This document shows positions 18,943 to 27,753 of a stretch of 64,000 nt of DNA, piece after piece. The DNA is taken from NCBI RefSeq assembly GCF_030817355.1, contig NZ_JAUSZH010000001.1:2164501-2228500 (forward strand), in the 5' to 3' direction. Within the stretch, counting starts at the first letter, position 1. Each line of letters begins with the position of its first letter. The notes beneath the pieces were generated by a model. It was not told the origin of the DNA, ran no database searches, and saw nothing but the letters and a program-made list of their open reading frames with translations. The translations under genes were made by a program, and so were the position numbers. Source of the DNA: Streptomyces sp. V1I1. GTDB lineage: Bacteria; Actinomycetota; Actinomycetes; Streptomycetales; Streptomycetaceae.

Positions 18943-20355
18943 CTAGCTGTCGAAGCCGAGGCCGAGCCTGTCCATCGCCCGCAGCCACGCATTGCGGCGG
19001 CCGCCGTTGGCGTCCGCCCTGGCCAGCGCCCATTTGGTGAGGCCGATACCGGCCCAGGCGACGGGCTCGGGCGGGAACGGCAGCGGCTTGCTGCGCACCA
19101 TCTCCAGCTCGGTGCGCTCGGTGCGCTCGCCGGAGAGCAGGTCGAGCATGACGTCCGCGCCGAAGCGGGTGGCGCCGACGCCCAGACCCGTATATCCGGC
19201 GGCATAGGCGACCTTGCCGCCGTGCGCGGTGCCGAAGAAGGCGGAGAAGCGCGAGCAGGTGTCGATCGCGCCGCCCCAGGCGTGGCTGAAGCGCAGGCCC
19301 TCCAACTGCGGGAAACAGTGGAAGAAGTGGCTTGCGAGCTTCAGATACGTCTCTGGCCGGTGGTCCATCTCGGCGCTGACTTTGCCGCCGTACGGATAGA
19401 TCGCGTCGTAGCCGCCCCACAGGATGCGGTGGTCGGCGGTGATCCGGAAGTAGTGGAACTGGTTGGCGCTGTCGCCGAGCCCCTGCCGCCGCTTCCAGCC
19501 GATCTCGGCGAGCTGCTGAGCGCTGAGCGGTTCGGTCATCAGGGCGTAGTCGTAGACCGGGACGGTGTACGCGCGCACCCGCCTGACCAGCGACGGGAAG
19601 ACGTTTGTGCCGAGCGCGACACGGCGGGCGAGGACCCGGCCGTACGGCGTGCGGACCACCATTCCTGCGCCGGAGGTGCCGAGCCCGAGACCCTGGGTGT
19701 TCTCGTAGACGCGTACGCCGAGGTCCATGCAGGCCTGCTTGAGACCCCAGGCGAGCCTGGCGGGGTGCAGCATGGCGACCCCGCGCCGGCTCCACAGACC
19801 GCCGAGGAAGGTCGGCGAGTTCACCTCGGCGCGTACCGCGTCCTGGTCGAGGAGTTCGAGGCCGTCGAAGCCGAGCCGGGTCGCCTCCTCGTACATCTCA
19901 TGCAGCTCGTCGACCTGGTAGGGCTCGGTGGCGACGTCGATCTCGCCGGTGCGCTCGAAGTCGCAGTCGATGGAGTACTCCTTGACCGCAGCCTCGATGG
20001 CGTCGAGGTTGCGGTCGCCGAGCTCCTCGAGTTTGGCCAGCTCACCGGGCCAGCGGGCGAGTCCGTTGCCGAAGCCGTGGGTGAGGGAGGCGGCGCAGAA
20101 GCCGCCGTTGCGGCCCGAGGCGGCCCAGCCCACCTCGCGCCCTTCGATCAGTACGACGTCCCGGCCGGGGTCGCGCTCCTTGGCCAGCAGCGCGGTCCAC
20201 AGTCCGCTGTAACCTCCGCCGACGACGAGGAGGTCACAGTGTTCGTCACCGGTGAGCGCGGGGAGCGCGCCCGGCTTCGCGGGGTCGTCCAGCCAATAGG
20301 AGACGGGCTGGGCGTCGGAGAGTGATGAGGCAAAGGTCATGGCAGCTGGGGCCAT
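18943..20355 (-). CDS. FAD-dependent amine oxidase, PuuB/DadA-like
   Basis: The product has 470 residues from the ATG at 20355, chosen because GGAGTGG lies 5-12 bp upstream; an ATG at 20340 lacks a site. LLVVGGGYSGLWTALLA gives the FAD-binding GxGxxG, followed by GWAASGRNGGF, which is typical of gamma-glutamylputrescine oxidase and related DAO enzymes. The C-terminus has a GYTGLGVGATRFGADVML FAD-contact region. It would oxidise an amine, such as gamma-glutamylputrescine or putrescine, to the aldehyde with release of ammonia and hydrogen peroxide. It is the last gene of the pot operon, 20 bp after potC, so its substrate is probably what the transporter imports. Confidence 0.85.
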   Translation of the reverse strand: MAPAAMTFASSLSDAQPVSYWLDDPAKPGALPALTGDEHCDLLVVGGGYSGLWTALLAKERDPGRDVVLIEGREVGWAASGRNGGFCAASLTHGFGNGLARWPGELAKLEELGDRNLDAIEAAVKEYSIDCDFERTGEIDVATEPYQVDELHEMYEEATRLGFDGLELLDQDAVRAEVNSPTFLGGLWSRRGVAMLHPARLAWGLKQACMDLGVRVYENTQGLGLGTSGAGMVVRTPYGRVLARRVALGTNVFPSLVRRVRAYTVPVYDYALMTEPLSAQQLAEIGWKRRQGLGDSANQFHYFRITADHRILWGGYDAIYPYGGKVSAEMDHRPETYLKLASHFFHCFPQLEGLRFSHAWGGAIDTCSRFSAFFGTAHGGKVAYAAGYTGLGVGATRFGADVMLDLLSGERTERTELEMVRSKPLPFPPEPVAWAGIGLTKWALARADANGGRRNAWLRAMDRLGLGFDS

Positions 20356-20375
20356 GGTTTCCACTCCTTCGGGGC

Positions 20376-21173
20376 CTACTTGGGTAGTGCGGTCTTCTTC
20401 CGCCGGCTGCTGATCAACTGGGCGGAGACCACGATCAGTACGGCGATGACGAACATGGCCGTGCCGATGACGTTGATCTGGACGGGAGTGCCGCGCTGGG
20501 CCGAGCCCCACACGAACATGGGGAAGGTGACGGTGTTGCCCGAGTTGAAGTTGGTGATGATGAAGTCGTCGAACGAGAGCGCGAACGCGAGCATCGCGCC
20601 CGCAGCGATGCCGGGAGCGGCGATCGGCAGCGTGACCCGTAGGAACGTCTGCACAGGACCGGCGTAGAGGTCACGCGCGGCCTCTTCCAGGCGGGGGTCC
20701 ATCGACAGCACACGTGCCTTGACCGCCACGACCACGAAGCTCAGGCAGAACATCGTGTGCGCGATGAGGATGGTCCAGAAGCCCAGCTCCGCGCCCAGGT
20801 TGAGGAAGAGGGTCAGCAGCGAGGCGGCCATGACCACCTCGGGCATCGCCATCGGCAGGAAGATCAGCGAGTTGATCGCGCCACGCGCCCGGAAGCGGTA
20901 GCGGACCAGCGCGAAGGCGATCATCGAGCCGAGGACGGTGGCGCCGATCGTCGCCCACAGGGCGAGCTGGAGCGACAGCGCGAGCGAGCCGCACATGTCG
21001 GCGACGCCGCACGGGTCCTTCCACGCGTCGGTGGAGAACTCCTGCCAGGAGTAGTTGAACCGGCCGGCCGGCTTGTTGAACGAGAACACCATCACGACGA
21101 TGTTCGGAAGGATCAGGTACGCGAGCGTGAGCAGGCCCGCGATGACCACCAGGTGGTGCCGTATCCAACGCAT
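20376..21173 (-). CDS. potC: Polyamine ABC transporter permease PotC
   Basis: The product has 265 residues with six predicted membrane helices. The cytoplasmic coupling loop EEAARDLYAGPVQTFLRVTLP carries the EAA motif of ABC importer permeases. Its start overlaps the potB stop by one base (TGATG), implying coupled translation. PotC pairs with PotB to form the channel for spermidine/putrescine. The assignment rests on operon order (potD-A-B-C) and family similarity. Confidence 0.9.
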   Translation of the reverse strand: MRWIRHHLVVIAGLLTLAYLILPNIVVMVFSFNKPAGRFNYSWQEFSTDAWKDPCGVADMCGSLALSLQLALWATIGATVLGSMIAFALVRYRFRARGAINSLIFLPMAMPEVVMAASLLTLFLNLGAELGFWTILIAHTMFCLSFVVVAVKARVLSMDPRLEEAARDLYAGPVQTFLRVTLPIAAPGIAAGAMLAFALSFDDFIITNFNSGNTVTFPMFVWGSAQRGTPVQINVIGTAMFVIAVLIVVSAQLISSRRKKTALPK

Positions 21174-22108
21174 CAGACGAGATCCTCCGTCCCGGCTCGG
21201 CGGATGTAGACGGTGACCATGATCAGCACGACCGCCATGAGAATGAAGGACAGCGCGGCAGCGGTCGGGTAGTCGAGCACGCGCAGGAACTGCGACTGGA
21301 TGACGTTGCCGACCATCTTGGTGTCCGTGGAGCCGAGCAGCTCGGCGTTGACGTAGTCGCCGCTGGCCGGAATGAAGGTCAGCAGTGTGCCGGAGACGAC
21401 GCCCGGCATGGACAGCGGGAAGGTCACCTTGCGGAAGACGGTGGACGGCTTCGCGTACAGGTCACCGGCCGCCTCGTGGAGTCGCGGGTCGATCCGCTCC
21501 AGCGAGGTGTACAGCGGCAAAACCATGAACGGCAGGAAGTTGTACGTGAGACCGCAGACCACCGCGAGCGGGGTGGCAAGCAGCCGGTTCCCCTCGGTGA
21601 TCCCTAGCCAGCTGGTGACGTCCAGGAAGCCGATGCTGCCCAGCACCTCCACCACCGGGCCGCCGTCCGCGAGGATCGTCTTCCAGGCGAGCGTGCGGAT
21701 CAGGAAGCTGGTGAAGAACGGCGCGATAACCAGGACCAGCAGCAGATTGCGCCAGCGGCCCGCCTTGAACGCGATCAGATACGCGAGCGGGTAGCCGAGC
21801 AGCAGACACAGAATCGTGGCCGTGCCGGCGTACAGCAGCGAGCGCAGGAACTGCGGGTAGTACTGGGTCAGCGCGTCCCAGTAGGTCTGGAAGTGCCAGG
21901 TGACCTTGAAGCCCTCTTCCAGGGAGCCCGTCTGCACGGAGGTCGACGCCTGGTAGACCAGGGGCAGCGCGAAGAAGACGATCAGCCACAGGATGCCTGG
22001 CAGCAGCAGCCAGTACGGGACGAGCTTCCGCCGGACGGACTGCTTGCGGACGACCGGCTCGACCGGCTGGGGAGCGGGCGAGGCGGGCGGTGCCTCGGTG
22101 ACGGTCAT
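21173..22108 (-). CDS. potB: Polyamine ABC transporter permease PotB
   Basis: The product has 311 residues. A proline-rich cytoplasmic N-terminus precedes the first helix (LVPYWLLLPGILWLIVFFAL). The EAA loop reads HEAAGDLYAKPSTVFRKVTFP. The gene overlaps potA upstream by 4 bp (ATGA) and potC downstream by 1 bp. It is the second half of the membrane channel of the polyamine importer. Confidence 0.9.
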   Translation of the reverse strand: MTVTEAPPASPAPQPVEPVVRKQSVRRKLVPYWLLLPGILWLIVFFALPLVYQASTSVQTGSLEEGFKVTWHFQTYWDALTQYYPQFLRSLLYAGTATILCLLLGYPLAYLIAFKAGRWRNLLLVLVIAPFFTSFLIRTLAWKTILADGGPVVEVLGSIGFLDVTSWLGITEGNRLLATPLAVVCGLTYNFLPFMVLPLYTSLERIDPRLHEAAGDLYAKPSTVFRKVTFPLSMPGVVSGTLLTFIPASGDYVNAELLGSTDTKMVGNVIQSQFLRVLDYPTAAALSFILMAVVLIMVTVYIRRAGTEDLV

Positions 22109-23256
22109 GGCGTCACCTCCACCGTCTCCACACCGGCGTCGATGTCCTGAGCCGCGTCGAGTCCGAAGGTGTGCTCCGGGTTCCAGTGCAGGACGACCTC
22201 GGCCCCGGGGACGAGCCGCGAGTCACGCTCGATGTTCTGTACGTACACCTCCAGCTCCGGACAGACCGGGCTGTCGATGACGTACTGCGTGGAGACGCCG
22301 ATGAAACTGGAGTCCGCGATCTTGCCGGTGAACCGGTTGCGGCCCTCGGCGATCGTGCCCGCGTCGTCCGCGTGCGCCAGCGAGATCTTCTCCGGACGCA
22401 CGCCGACCAGCAGCTTTCCGCCGGTGCGCGGCTGGGTGGCACAGCGCTCGGCGGGCAGCCGCAGCTTGGCGTCGGCGGCCGTGACTACGACCTCGCCGCC
22501 GCTGTTCTCGACGACCTCGGCCTCGATGAGGTTGGAGGTGCCCAGGAAGTTGGCGACGAAGGTGGTCTGCGGGTTCTCGTAGAGCTCGGCGGGCGCGCCC
22601 AGTTGCTCGACACGTCCTGCGTTCATCACCGCGACGGTGTCGGCCATGGTCATGGCCTCTTCCTGGTCGTGGGTGACATGGACGAAGGTGATGCCTACCT
22701 CGGTCTGGATGCGCTTGAGCTCGAGCTGCATCTGGCGGCGCAGCTTGAGGTCGAGGGCGCCGAGCGGCTCGTCGAGGAGCAGCACCTGGGGGTGGTTGAT
22801 GAGCGCGCGGGCGACGGCTACCCGCTGCTGCTGGCCGCCGGAGAGCTGGTGCGGCTTGCGCTTGGCGAAGTCGCCCAGCTCCACGAGGTCGAGCATGTCG
22901 CCGACCTGCTTCTTCACCGACGTGATGCCGCGCCGGCGCAGCCCGAACGCGACGTTCTCGTAGATGTCGAGGTGCGGGAAGAGCGCATAGCTCTGGAAGA
23001 CCGTGTTGACCGGGCGTTTGTGCGGCGGCAGGCCGGTGACGTCCTTGTCGCCGAGGAACACGGTTCCGGCGGTCGGGTCCTCGAGTCCGGCGATCATCCG
23101 CAGGGTGGTGGTCTTTCCGCAGCCGGAGGCGCCGAGCAGGGCGAAGAAGGAGCCCTGCGGAACGGTCAGGTCCAGCGGGTGGACGGCCGTGAAGGAGCCG
23201 TAGGTCTTGCTGATCCCGGAGAGACGGACGTCGCCGCCTTTTGTCTTTTCAGTCAT
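22105..23256 (-). CDS. potA: Polyamine ABC transporter ATPase PotA
   Basis: The product has 383 residues. Walker A (LGASGCGKTTTLRM), Q-loop (FQSYALFPH), signature (LSGGQQQRVAVARAL), Walker B (VLLLDEPLGALD) and H-loop (VTHDQEEA) are all intact. A C-terminal TOBE-type domain (about residues 260-370) is present, as in PotA/MalK ATPases. It drives uptake through PotBC. The gene starts 38 bp after potD and overlaps potB by 4 bp. Confidence 0.93.
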   Translation of the reverse strand: MTEKTKGGDVRLSGISKTYGSFTAVHPLDLTVPQGSFFALLGASGCGKTTTLRMIAGLEDPTAGTVFLGDKDVTGLPPHKRPVNTVFQSYALFPHLDIYENVAFGLRRRGITSVKKQVGDMLDLVELGDFAKRKPHQLSGGQQQRVAVARALINHPQVLLLDEPLGALDLKLRRQMQLELKRIQTEVGITFVHVTHDQEEAMTMADTVAVMNAGRVEQLGAPAELYENPQTTFVANFLGTSNLIEAEVVENSGGEVVVTAADAKLRLPAERCATQPRTGGKLLVGVRPEKISLAHADDAGTIAEGRNRFTGKIADSSFIGVSTQYVIDSPVCPELEVYVQNIERDSRLVPGAEVVLHWNPEHTFGLDAAQDIDAGVETVEVTP

Positions 23257-23294
23257 GGGTCGCAGTCCCGGTGTGTCGAAGGGAGCAGGGGAGG

Positions 23295-24542
23295 TCAGGC
23301 GCCGATGAGCTTGGCGAACTTCTCTTCGTACGCCGTCTCTTCCTTGGAGGAGAGCGAGCGGAAGGAGTGGGACTTGGCCGCCATGGCCTCGTCCGGGATG
23401 ATCAGCGGGTTCTTGGCCAGCTCCGGGTCGATCTTCGCGAGCTCCGGGCCGACTCCGGCGACCGGGGTCACGTAGTTGATGTACGCGGCGAGCTGGGCTG
23501 CGACGGGCAGCTCGTAGTAGTAGTCGATCAGCCGGGTGGCGTTCTTCTGGTGCCGGGCATGCGCAGGGACCAGCAGATTGTCGGTGGCCGTCATGTAGCC
23601 GGCGGCCGGGATCGAGAACTTGATGTCCGGGTTGTCGACCTGGAGCTGGATGAGGTCACCGGCCCAGGCGACGCAGGCGGCGATGTCGCCCTTGTCGAGG
23701 TCCGAGGTGTAGTCGTTACCGGTGAAGCGGCGGATCTGCTTCTTGTCGACGCCCTTCTGGAGCCGGTTGACAGCGGCGTCGTAGTCGGCGTCGTTGACCT
23801 TGGCGGGGTCCTTGCCCATGTCGAGCAGGGTCAGGCCGACCGTGTCCCGCATCTCGGTGAGGAAGCTGACCCGGCCCTTGAGGGTCGGGTCGTCCAGCAA
23901 CTGGGTGACGGAGTCGACCTTGCGGCCGCCGGTCGCCTTGACGTTGTAGGCGATGACAGCCGGAATTCCGGTCCAGGGGTAGGAGTAGGCGCGCCCCGGG
24001 TCCCAGTCCGGACTGCGGAACTGGGGCGAGAGGTTGGCGTACGCGTGCGGGAGGAGCGACGCGTCGAGCTTCTGCACCCAGCCGAGCCGGATCATCCGGG
24101 CGGCCAGCCAGTCGGTCACATTGATCAGGTCGCGGCCGGTGTCCTGGCCCGCCGCGAGCTGCGGCTGGATCTTCCCGAAGAACTCGACGTTGTCGTTGAT
24201 GTCCTCGGTGTACTTGACCTTGATCCCGGTGCGCTTGGTGAACTCCACCAGAGTGGGACGGCTCTTCTCGTCCTCGCTGATGTCCATGTACTCGGTCCAG
24301 TTGGAGAAGTTGATCTGCTTCTCCTGATCCGAGTGGTCGTCCGAGGCGGCCGCTCCGGCCTCCCGCTTGGCGGGCGGGATTCCGCAGCCGCTCAATATGC
24401 CGGCGCCGCCGACCGCAAGCGCGCCGACGCCCGACGCGCGCAGAAGCGAACGGCGGGAGAGTGCGCCTCGCCCGTTCGCCAAGCTGCGTCGCACGGCGGC
24501 CAGTTGGGCCGCGGAGAGGCGGTCGGGCTCGTTGTGCTCCAT
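23295..24542 (-). CDS. potD: Polyamine-binding lipoprotein PotD (Tat-type signal)
   Basis: The product has 415 residues from the ATG at 24542. A twin-arginine signal (LSRRSLLRASG) ends in a lipobox (GILSGCG), so the protein is probably exported folded and lipid-anchored. The mature part is a family 1 extracellular solute-binding protein with INFSNWTEYMDI, TGIKVKYTEDINDN and EFFGKIQPQL, features of PotD/PotF. It captures spermidine or putrescine for PotABC. It is the second gene of the operon, 72 bp after the aldehyde dehydrogenase. A paralogue at 30499-31662 stands alone. Confidence 0.92.
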   Translation of the reverse strand: MEHNEPDRLSAAQLAAVRRSLANGRGALSRRSLLRASGVGALAVGGAGILSGCGIPPAKREAGAAASDDHSDQEKQINFSNWTEYMDISEDEKSRPTLVEFTKRTGIKVKYTEDINDNVEFFGKIQPQLAAGQDTGRDLINVTDWLAARMIRLGWVQKLDASLLPHAYANLSPQFRSPDWDPGRAYSYPWTGIPAVIAYNVKATGGRKVDSVTQLLDDPTLKGRVSFLTEMRDTVGLTLLDMGKDPAKVNDADYDAAVNRLQKGVDKKQIRRFTGNDYTSDLDKGDIAACVAWAGDLIQLQVDNPDIKFSIPAAGYMTATDNLLVPAHARHQKNATRLIDYYYELPVAAQLAAYINYVTPVAGVGPELAKIDPELAKNPLIIPDEAMAAKSHSFRSLSSKEETAYEEKFAKLIGA

Positions 24543-24614
24543 GCGCTGTGCCCTTTCGGGATGGTGGCCGCTGGTCGGGCGGCCGCGCGGCGGTGGCCGC
24601 AAACGGATGCTGAG

Positions 24615-26129
24615 CTATCGGTCCCCGAAGATCGTGCGGTGCCAGTCCTTCCTGACCACCGCCGTGTTGTCGTACATCACGTGCTTGACCTGCGTGTACT
24701 CCTCGAAGGAATACACCGACATGTCCTTCCCGAAGCCGGAGGCCTTGTATCCGCCGTGCGGCATCTCGCTGATGATCGGGATGTGGTCGTTGATCCAGAC
24801 GCACCCGGCCTTGATCTCCCGGGTGGCGCGGTTCGCGCGGAACACGTCGCGGCTCCAGGCGGAGGCGGCGAGGCCGTAGGGGGTGTCGTTGGCGAGCGCG
24901 ATGCCTTCGTCGTCGGAGTCGAAGGGGAGGACGACGAGGACCGGGCCGAAGATCTCGGACTGGACGATCTCGCTGTCCTGGGCGGCGCCGACGACGAGGG
25001 TGGGGCGGTAGTACGCGCCGCTCGAAAGCTCTCCCTGGGGCGCTTCGCCGCCGGTGACGACGGTGGCGTACGCGCGAGCCCGGTCGACGAAGCCCGCGAC
25101 GCGGTCGCGCTGGAGGTGCGAGACGAGCGGGCCGAGGTCGGTGGCGGGGTCGAGGGGGTCGCCGAGGCGGACCGTGGCCATCAGGTCGGCGACGCCGCTG
25201 ACGAAGGCGTCGTACAGGGACCGCTGGACATAGGCGCGGGTGGCGGCCGTGCAGTCCTGGCCGGAGTTGATGAGCGAGCCCGCGACCGCGCCGTGGACCG
25301 CGGCCTCCAGGTCGGCGTCGTCGAAGACCACGAAGGGGGCCTTGCCGCCCAGTTCGAGGTGGAGGCGCTTGACGGTGGCGGTGGCGATCTCGGCGACGCG
25401 CTTGCCGACGGGGGTGGAGCCGGTGAAGGACGTCATGGCGACGTCCGGGTGTCCGACCAGATGCTCGCCCGCGTCCTTGCCCGCGCCGTTGACGACGTTG
25501 ACGACGCCGTCGGGGATCCCGGCCTCCTTCGCCGCCTCGGCGAACATCAGCGAGGTGAGCGGGGTGATCTCGGCGGGTTTCAGCACGATGGTGTTGCCCG
25601 CGGCGATGGCCGGCAGGACCTTCCAGGCGGCCATCTGAAGCGGGTAGTTCCAAGGTGCGATGGAGCCGACGACGCCGATCGGCTCCCGGCGTACGTACGA
25701 GGTGTGGTCGCCGCTGTACTCGCCGGCCGACTGCCCCTGGAGATGGCGGGCCGCGCCGGCGAAGAAGGCGGTGTTGTCGACGGTGCCCGGGACGTCGAAC
25801 TCGGTGGTGAGCTTGATCGGTTTGCCGCACTGCAGGGACTCGGCGTACGCGAGGTCGGGGGCCTGGTCCGCGAGGACGGACGCGAAGCTGTGCAGGGCGT
25901 CGGAGCGCTCGCCCGGGGTGGCGCCCGCCCAGCCGGGGAGGGCCCTGCGGGCGGCGTCGACGGCCGCGTCGACGTCGGCGGCCCCTGCCAGTTCGTAGCT
26001 GTGGACCGTCTCGCCGGTGGCGGGGTTCACGATGTTCTGTTTGCGTCCTGAGGTGCCGGGCCGCAGCCGCCCGCCGATGAACTGTGCACCGTCCGCATAG
26101 CGGTCCTGCACCTGGAAGCGGTTGCCCAT
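24615..26129 (-). CDS. Gamma-aminobutyraldehyde-type dehydrogenase (Prr/PatD-like), first of the pot operon
   Basis: The product has 504 residues from the ATG at 26129, which has a GGAGAG site upstream. LELGGKAPFVVFDDAD and NSGQDCTAATR hold the catalytic glutamate and cysteine; the GQDCTA phrase is typical of gamma-aminobutyraldehyde dehydrogenases. It would convert 4-aminobutanal, made from putrescine, to GABA. It heads the operon with potD-A-B-C and the PuuB-like oxidase. A palindromic element with CGTTGTT lies 67-104 bp upstream. A close paralogue is at 32865-34304. Confidence 0.9.
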   Translation of the reverse strand: MGNRFQVQDRYADGAQFIGGRLRPGTSGRKQNIVNPATGETVHSYELAGAADVDAAVDAARRALPGWAGATPGERSDALHSFASVLADQAPDLAYAESLQCGKPIKLTTEFDVPGTVDNTAFFAGAARHLQGQSAGEYSGDHTSYVRREPIGVVGSIAPWNYPLQMAAWKVLPAIAAGNTIVLKPAEITPLTSLMFAEAAKEAGIPDGVVNVVNGAGKDAGEHLVGHPDVAMTSFTGSTPVGKRVAEIATATVKRLHLELGGKAPFVVFDDADLEAAVHGAVAGSLINSGQDCTAATRAYVQRSLYDAFVSGVADLMATVRLGDPLDPATDLGPLVSHLQRDRVAGFVDRARAYATVVTGGEAPQGELSSGAYYRPTLVVGAAQDSEIVQSEIFGPVLVVLPFDSDDEGIALANDTPYGLAASAWSRDVFRANRATREIKAGCVWINDHIPIISEMPHGGYKASGFGKDMSVYSFEEYTQVKHVMYDNTAVVRKDWHRTIFGDR

Positions 26130-26195
26130 GACGCTCTCCGTAGTCCCAGATCGAATTGAGTGCCGATCCTGGCAGAGCACCGGCTCTCCAACAAG

Positions 26196-26233
26196 TGATT
26201 CCGTTGTTGCCTTTTGGTTACGCGACGGAATCA
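26196..26233 (-). promoter_or_regulatory. Palindromic operator-like element before the pot operon
   Basis: TGATTCCGT (26196-26204) and ACGGAATCA (26225-26233) form a perfect 9-bp inverted repeat with a 20-nt spacer, and two of the next positions also match in outline. The left arm continues as CGTTGTTG. The element lies 67-104 bp upstream of the aldehyde dehydrogenase start, where a promoter should be. A related element lies beside the Lrp/AsnC gene at 34407-34437. Confidence 0.55.
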
Positions 26234-26304
26234 GTCGACCATGTGTCGCGCCGGTCCGGCAATACCCGTACGGAGTGTCAGTGGTGGATGCCAGACTCGC
26301 GTGC

Positions 26305-26861
26305 ATGGGGATGGAAGAGCTGATCGAGCAGGTCAGCAGTAACAGGAGAATCAAGTATCTGTTCTTTTGGGGGCATGCGCCGCGTCGGGACGGATCAATC
26401 GGCGCGAGCTGTCTGAGCCAGTGGTGGCCGTCACCCTTCGTGGTCGACAGCGTTCGGTACGCCACGGCCGAGCACTGGATGATGGCGGGGAAGGCGCGGC
26501 TCTTCGGGGACGCGGAGGCCGAGCGGCAGGCGCTCGATGCGGGCAGTCCGGCGGCGGCCAAGCGGCCGGGCGGCTGGTGCGCGGTTTCGACGACGCGATA
26601 TGGGAGCGCGAGCGGTCCGCGATTGTGCGCGCGGGCAGTGTGCACAAGTTCGGTCAGAATGCCGAGCTGCGCGATTTTCTGCTGGCCACGGGGGACCGGG
26701 TGCTCGTCGAGGCCAGCCCGCTTGACCGGGTGTGGGGCATCGGGCTGGCCGCGGACGACGAGCGGGCGCAGGATCCCGCGCTCTGGCGCGGGCTCAATCT
26801 GCTGGGGTTCGCGCTGATGGAGGCGCGTGAGGAGTTGCGGGCCGGTCCGGCTAACGCCTGA
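26305..26861 (+). pseudogene. NADAR-family protein with apparent frameshift
   Basis: From the ATG at 26305 (or 26311) the frame reads YLFFWGHAP, QWWPSPFVVD and YATAEHWMMAGKARLF, the conserved core of NADAR (DUF1768) N-glycosidase-like proteins. Near 26565 the match leaves this frame and continues one frame over as GRLVRGFDDAIWERER, HKFGQNAELRDFLLATG and DRVWGIGL up to the stop at 26861. A single missing base near AAGCGGCCGGGCGG (about 26559-26572) explains this. The gene is either disabled or there is a sequencing error. Intact relatives process ADP-ribose-type metabolites or riboflavin intermediates. The 3' end overlaps the convergent DUF4190 gene by 11 bp. Confidence 0.8.
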
Positions 26862-27567
26862 CGCCGTCGATCACGAGGGAGTTGGAGTAGTCGTCGTAGA
26901 CGTTGCCCTTGTCCCGCTCCTCGTTGATCGCCCTGGTGATCCCCCAGGCCATCAGGCCGACGATGATGAGGCCGATGACGATGCCGATGGAGCCGAGGAT
27001 GATGCCGGCCAGAGCCATTCCGCTGTTGGTCGCCTCGCCCCGCTGGGCGCGCTTCCTGCCGAGGATGCCGAAGATCAGGGCGAGCACGCCCAGGACGATC
27101 CCGACGACCCCGTACAGACAGAACAGACAGACGGAGAGGATGCCGAGCACCATCGCGGTGGTGCCCATGCCGTTCGCCGGGGCGGACTGCCAGGCGGTCT
27201 GGCCGTAGTTCTGGTAACCCGGATATCCGGGGTAGCCGCCGTAGGGATCACCCGCGCCCGGGCCCACGCCGGGGCCAGGCAGCGGGGCGCTCGGGGCGGC
27301 GGGGTAGCCGTACGGTCCGGCGGCGGGCTGTGCCGGTCCGCCCGGGGCTATCGGGGGAGGCGGCACGGCACCCGCGTCGGCAGCGAGCCCGGTGCTGGGC
27401 ATCGCCGTCATCGTCGGCTGGTCGTGCACGGGCGACACCGGCGGCGTCGGGGCGGCGGGCTTGTGCAGCGGCACCCTGTTCTGTGCCGCGCTGCTCTCCG
27501 GAGGAGCCCAGGGATCGCGGTCGCGGGGCTCGGGCCCGCCCGGCGGCTGGGCCTGGTTGTCAGACAT
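26851..27567 (-). CDS. DUF4190-domain membrane protein
   Basis: The product has 238 residues from the ATG at 27567, preceded by GGGGGAGAA. The first 150 residues are rich in Pro, Gly, Ala and Tyr (YPGYPGYQNYGQ). The C-terminal DUF4190 domain has two membrane helices, MVLGILSVCLFCLYGVVGIV and MALAGIILGSIGIVIGLII, joined by a short basic loop (GRKRAQRGEATNSG). Such proteins are common in actinobacteria and their function is unknown. Confidence 0.8.
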   Translation of the reverse strand: MSDNQAQPPGGPEPRDRDPWAPPESSAAQNRVPLHKPAAPTPPVSPVHDQPTMTAMPSTGLAADAGAVPPPPIAPGGPAQPAAGPYGYPAAPSAPLPGPGVGPGAGDPYGGYPGYPGYQNYGQTAWQSAPANGMGTTAMVLGILSVCLFCLYGVVGIVLGVLALIFGILGRKRAQRGEATNSGMALAGIILGSIGIVIGLIIVGLMAWGITRAINEERDKGNVYDDYSNSLVIDGVRR

Positions 27568-27753
27568 GGTTCTCCCCCATCGTGGTTCGGTCATGCTACG
27601 GGCTGCGGCCCGCGCTCGACCGGGCCCCCCTACGATGATCCCCGACCCGAACGAGGATCCCCGACCCGAACAGCCGGTCGCACCCGCGCTCGGACCCCGC
27701 CCTCGCGCACCTTGTTGCTCAGTTGCTTACACCATCGCCCATGGAGGACCTCG

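Noticed and set aside
23241..26051. A 936-codon plus-strand frame
   Set aside because: It is antisense to potD and the aldehyde dehydrogenase; no recognisable motifs.
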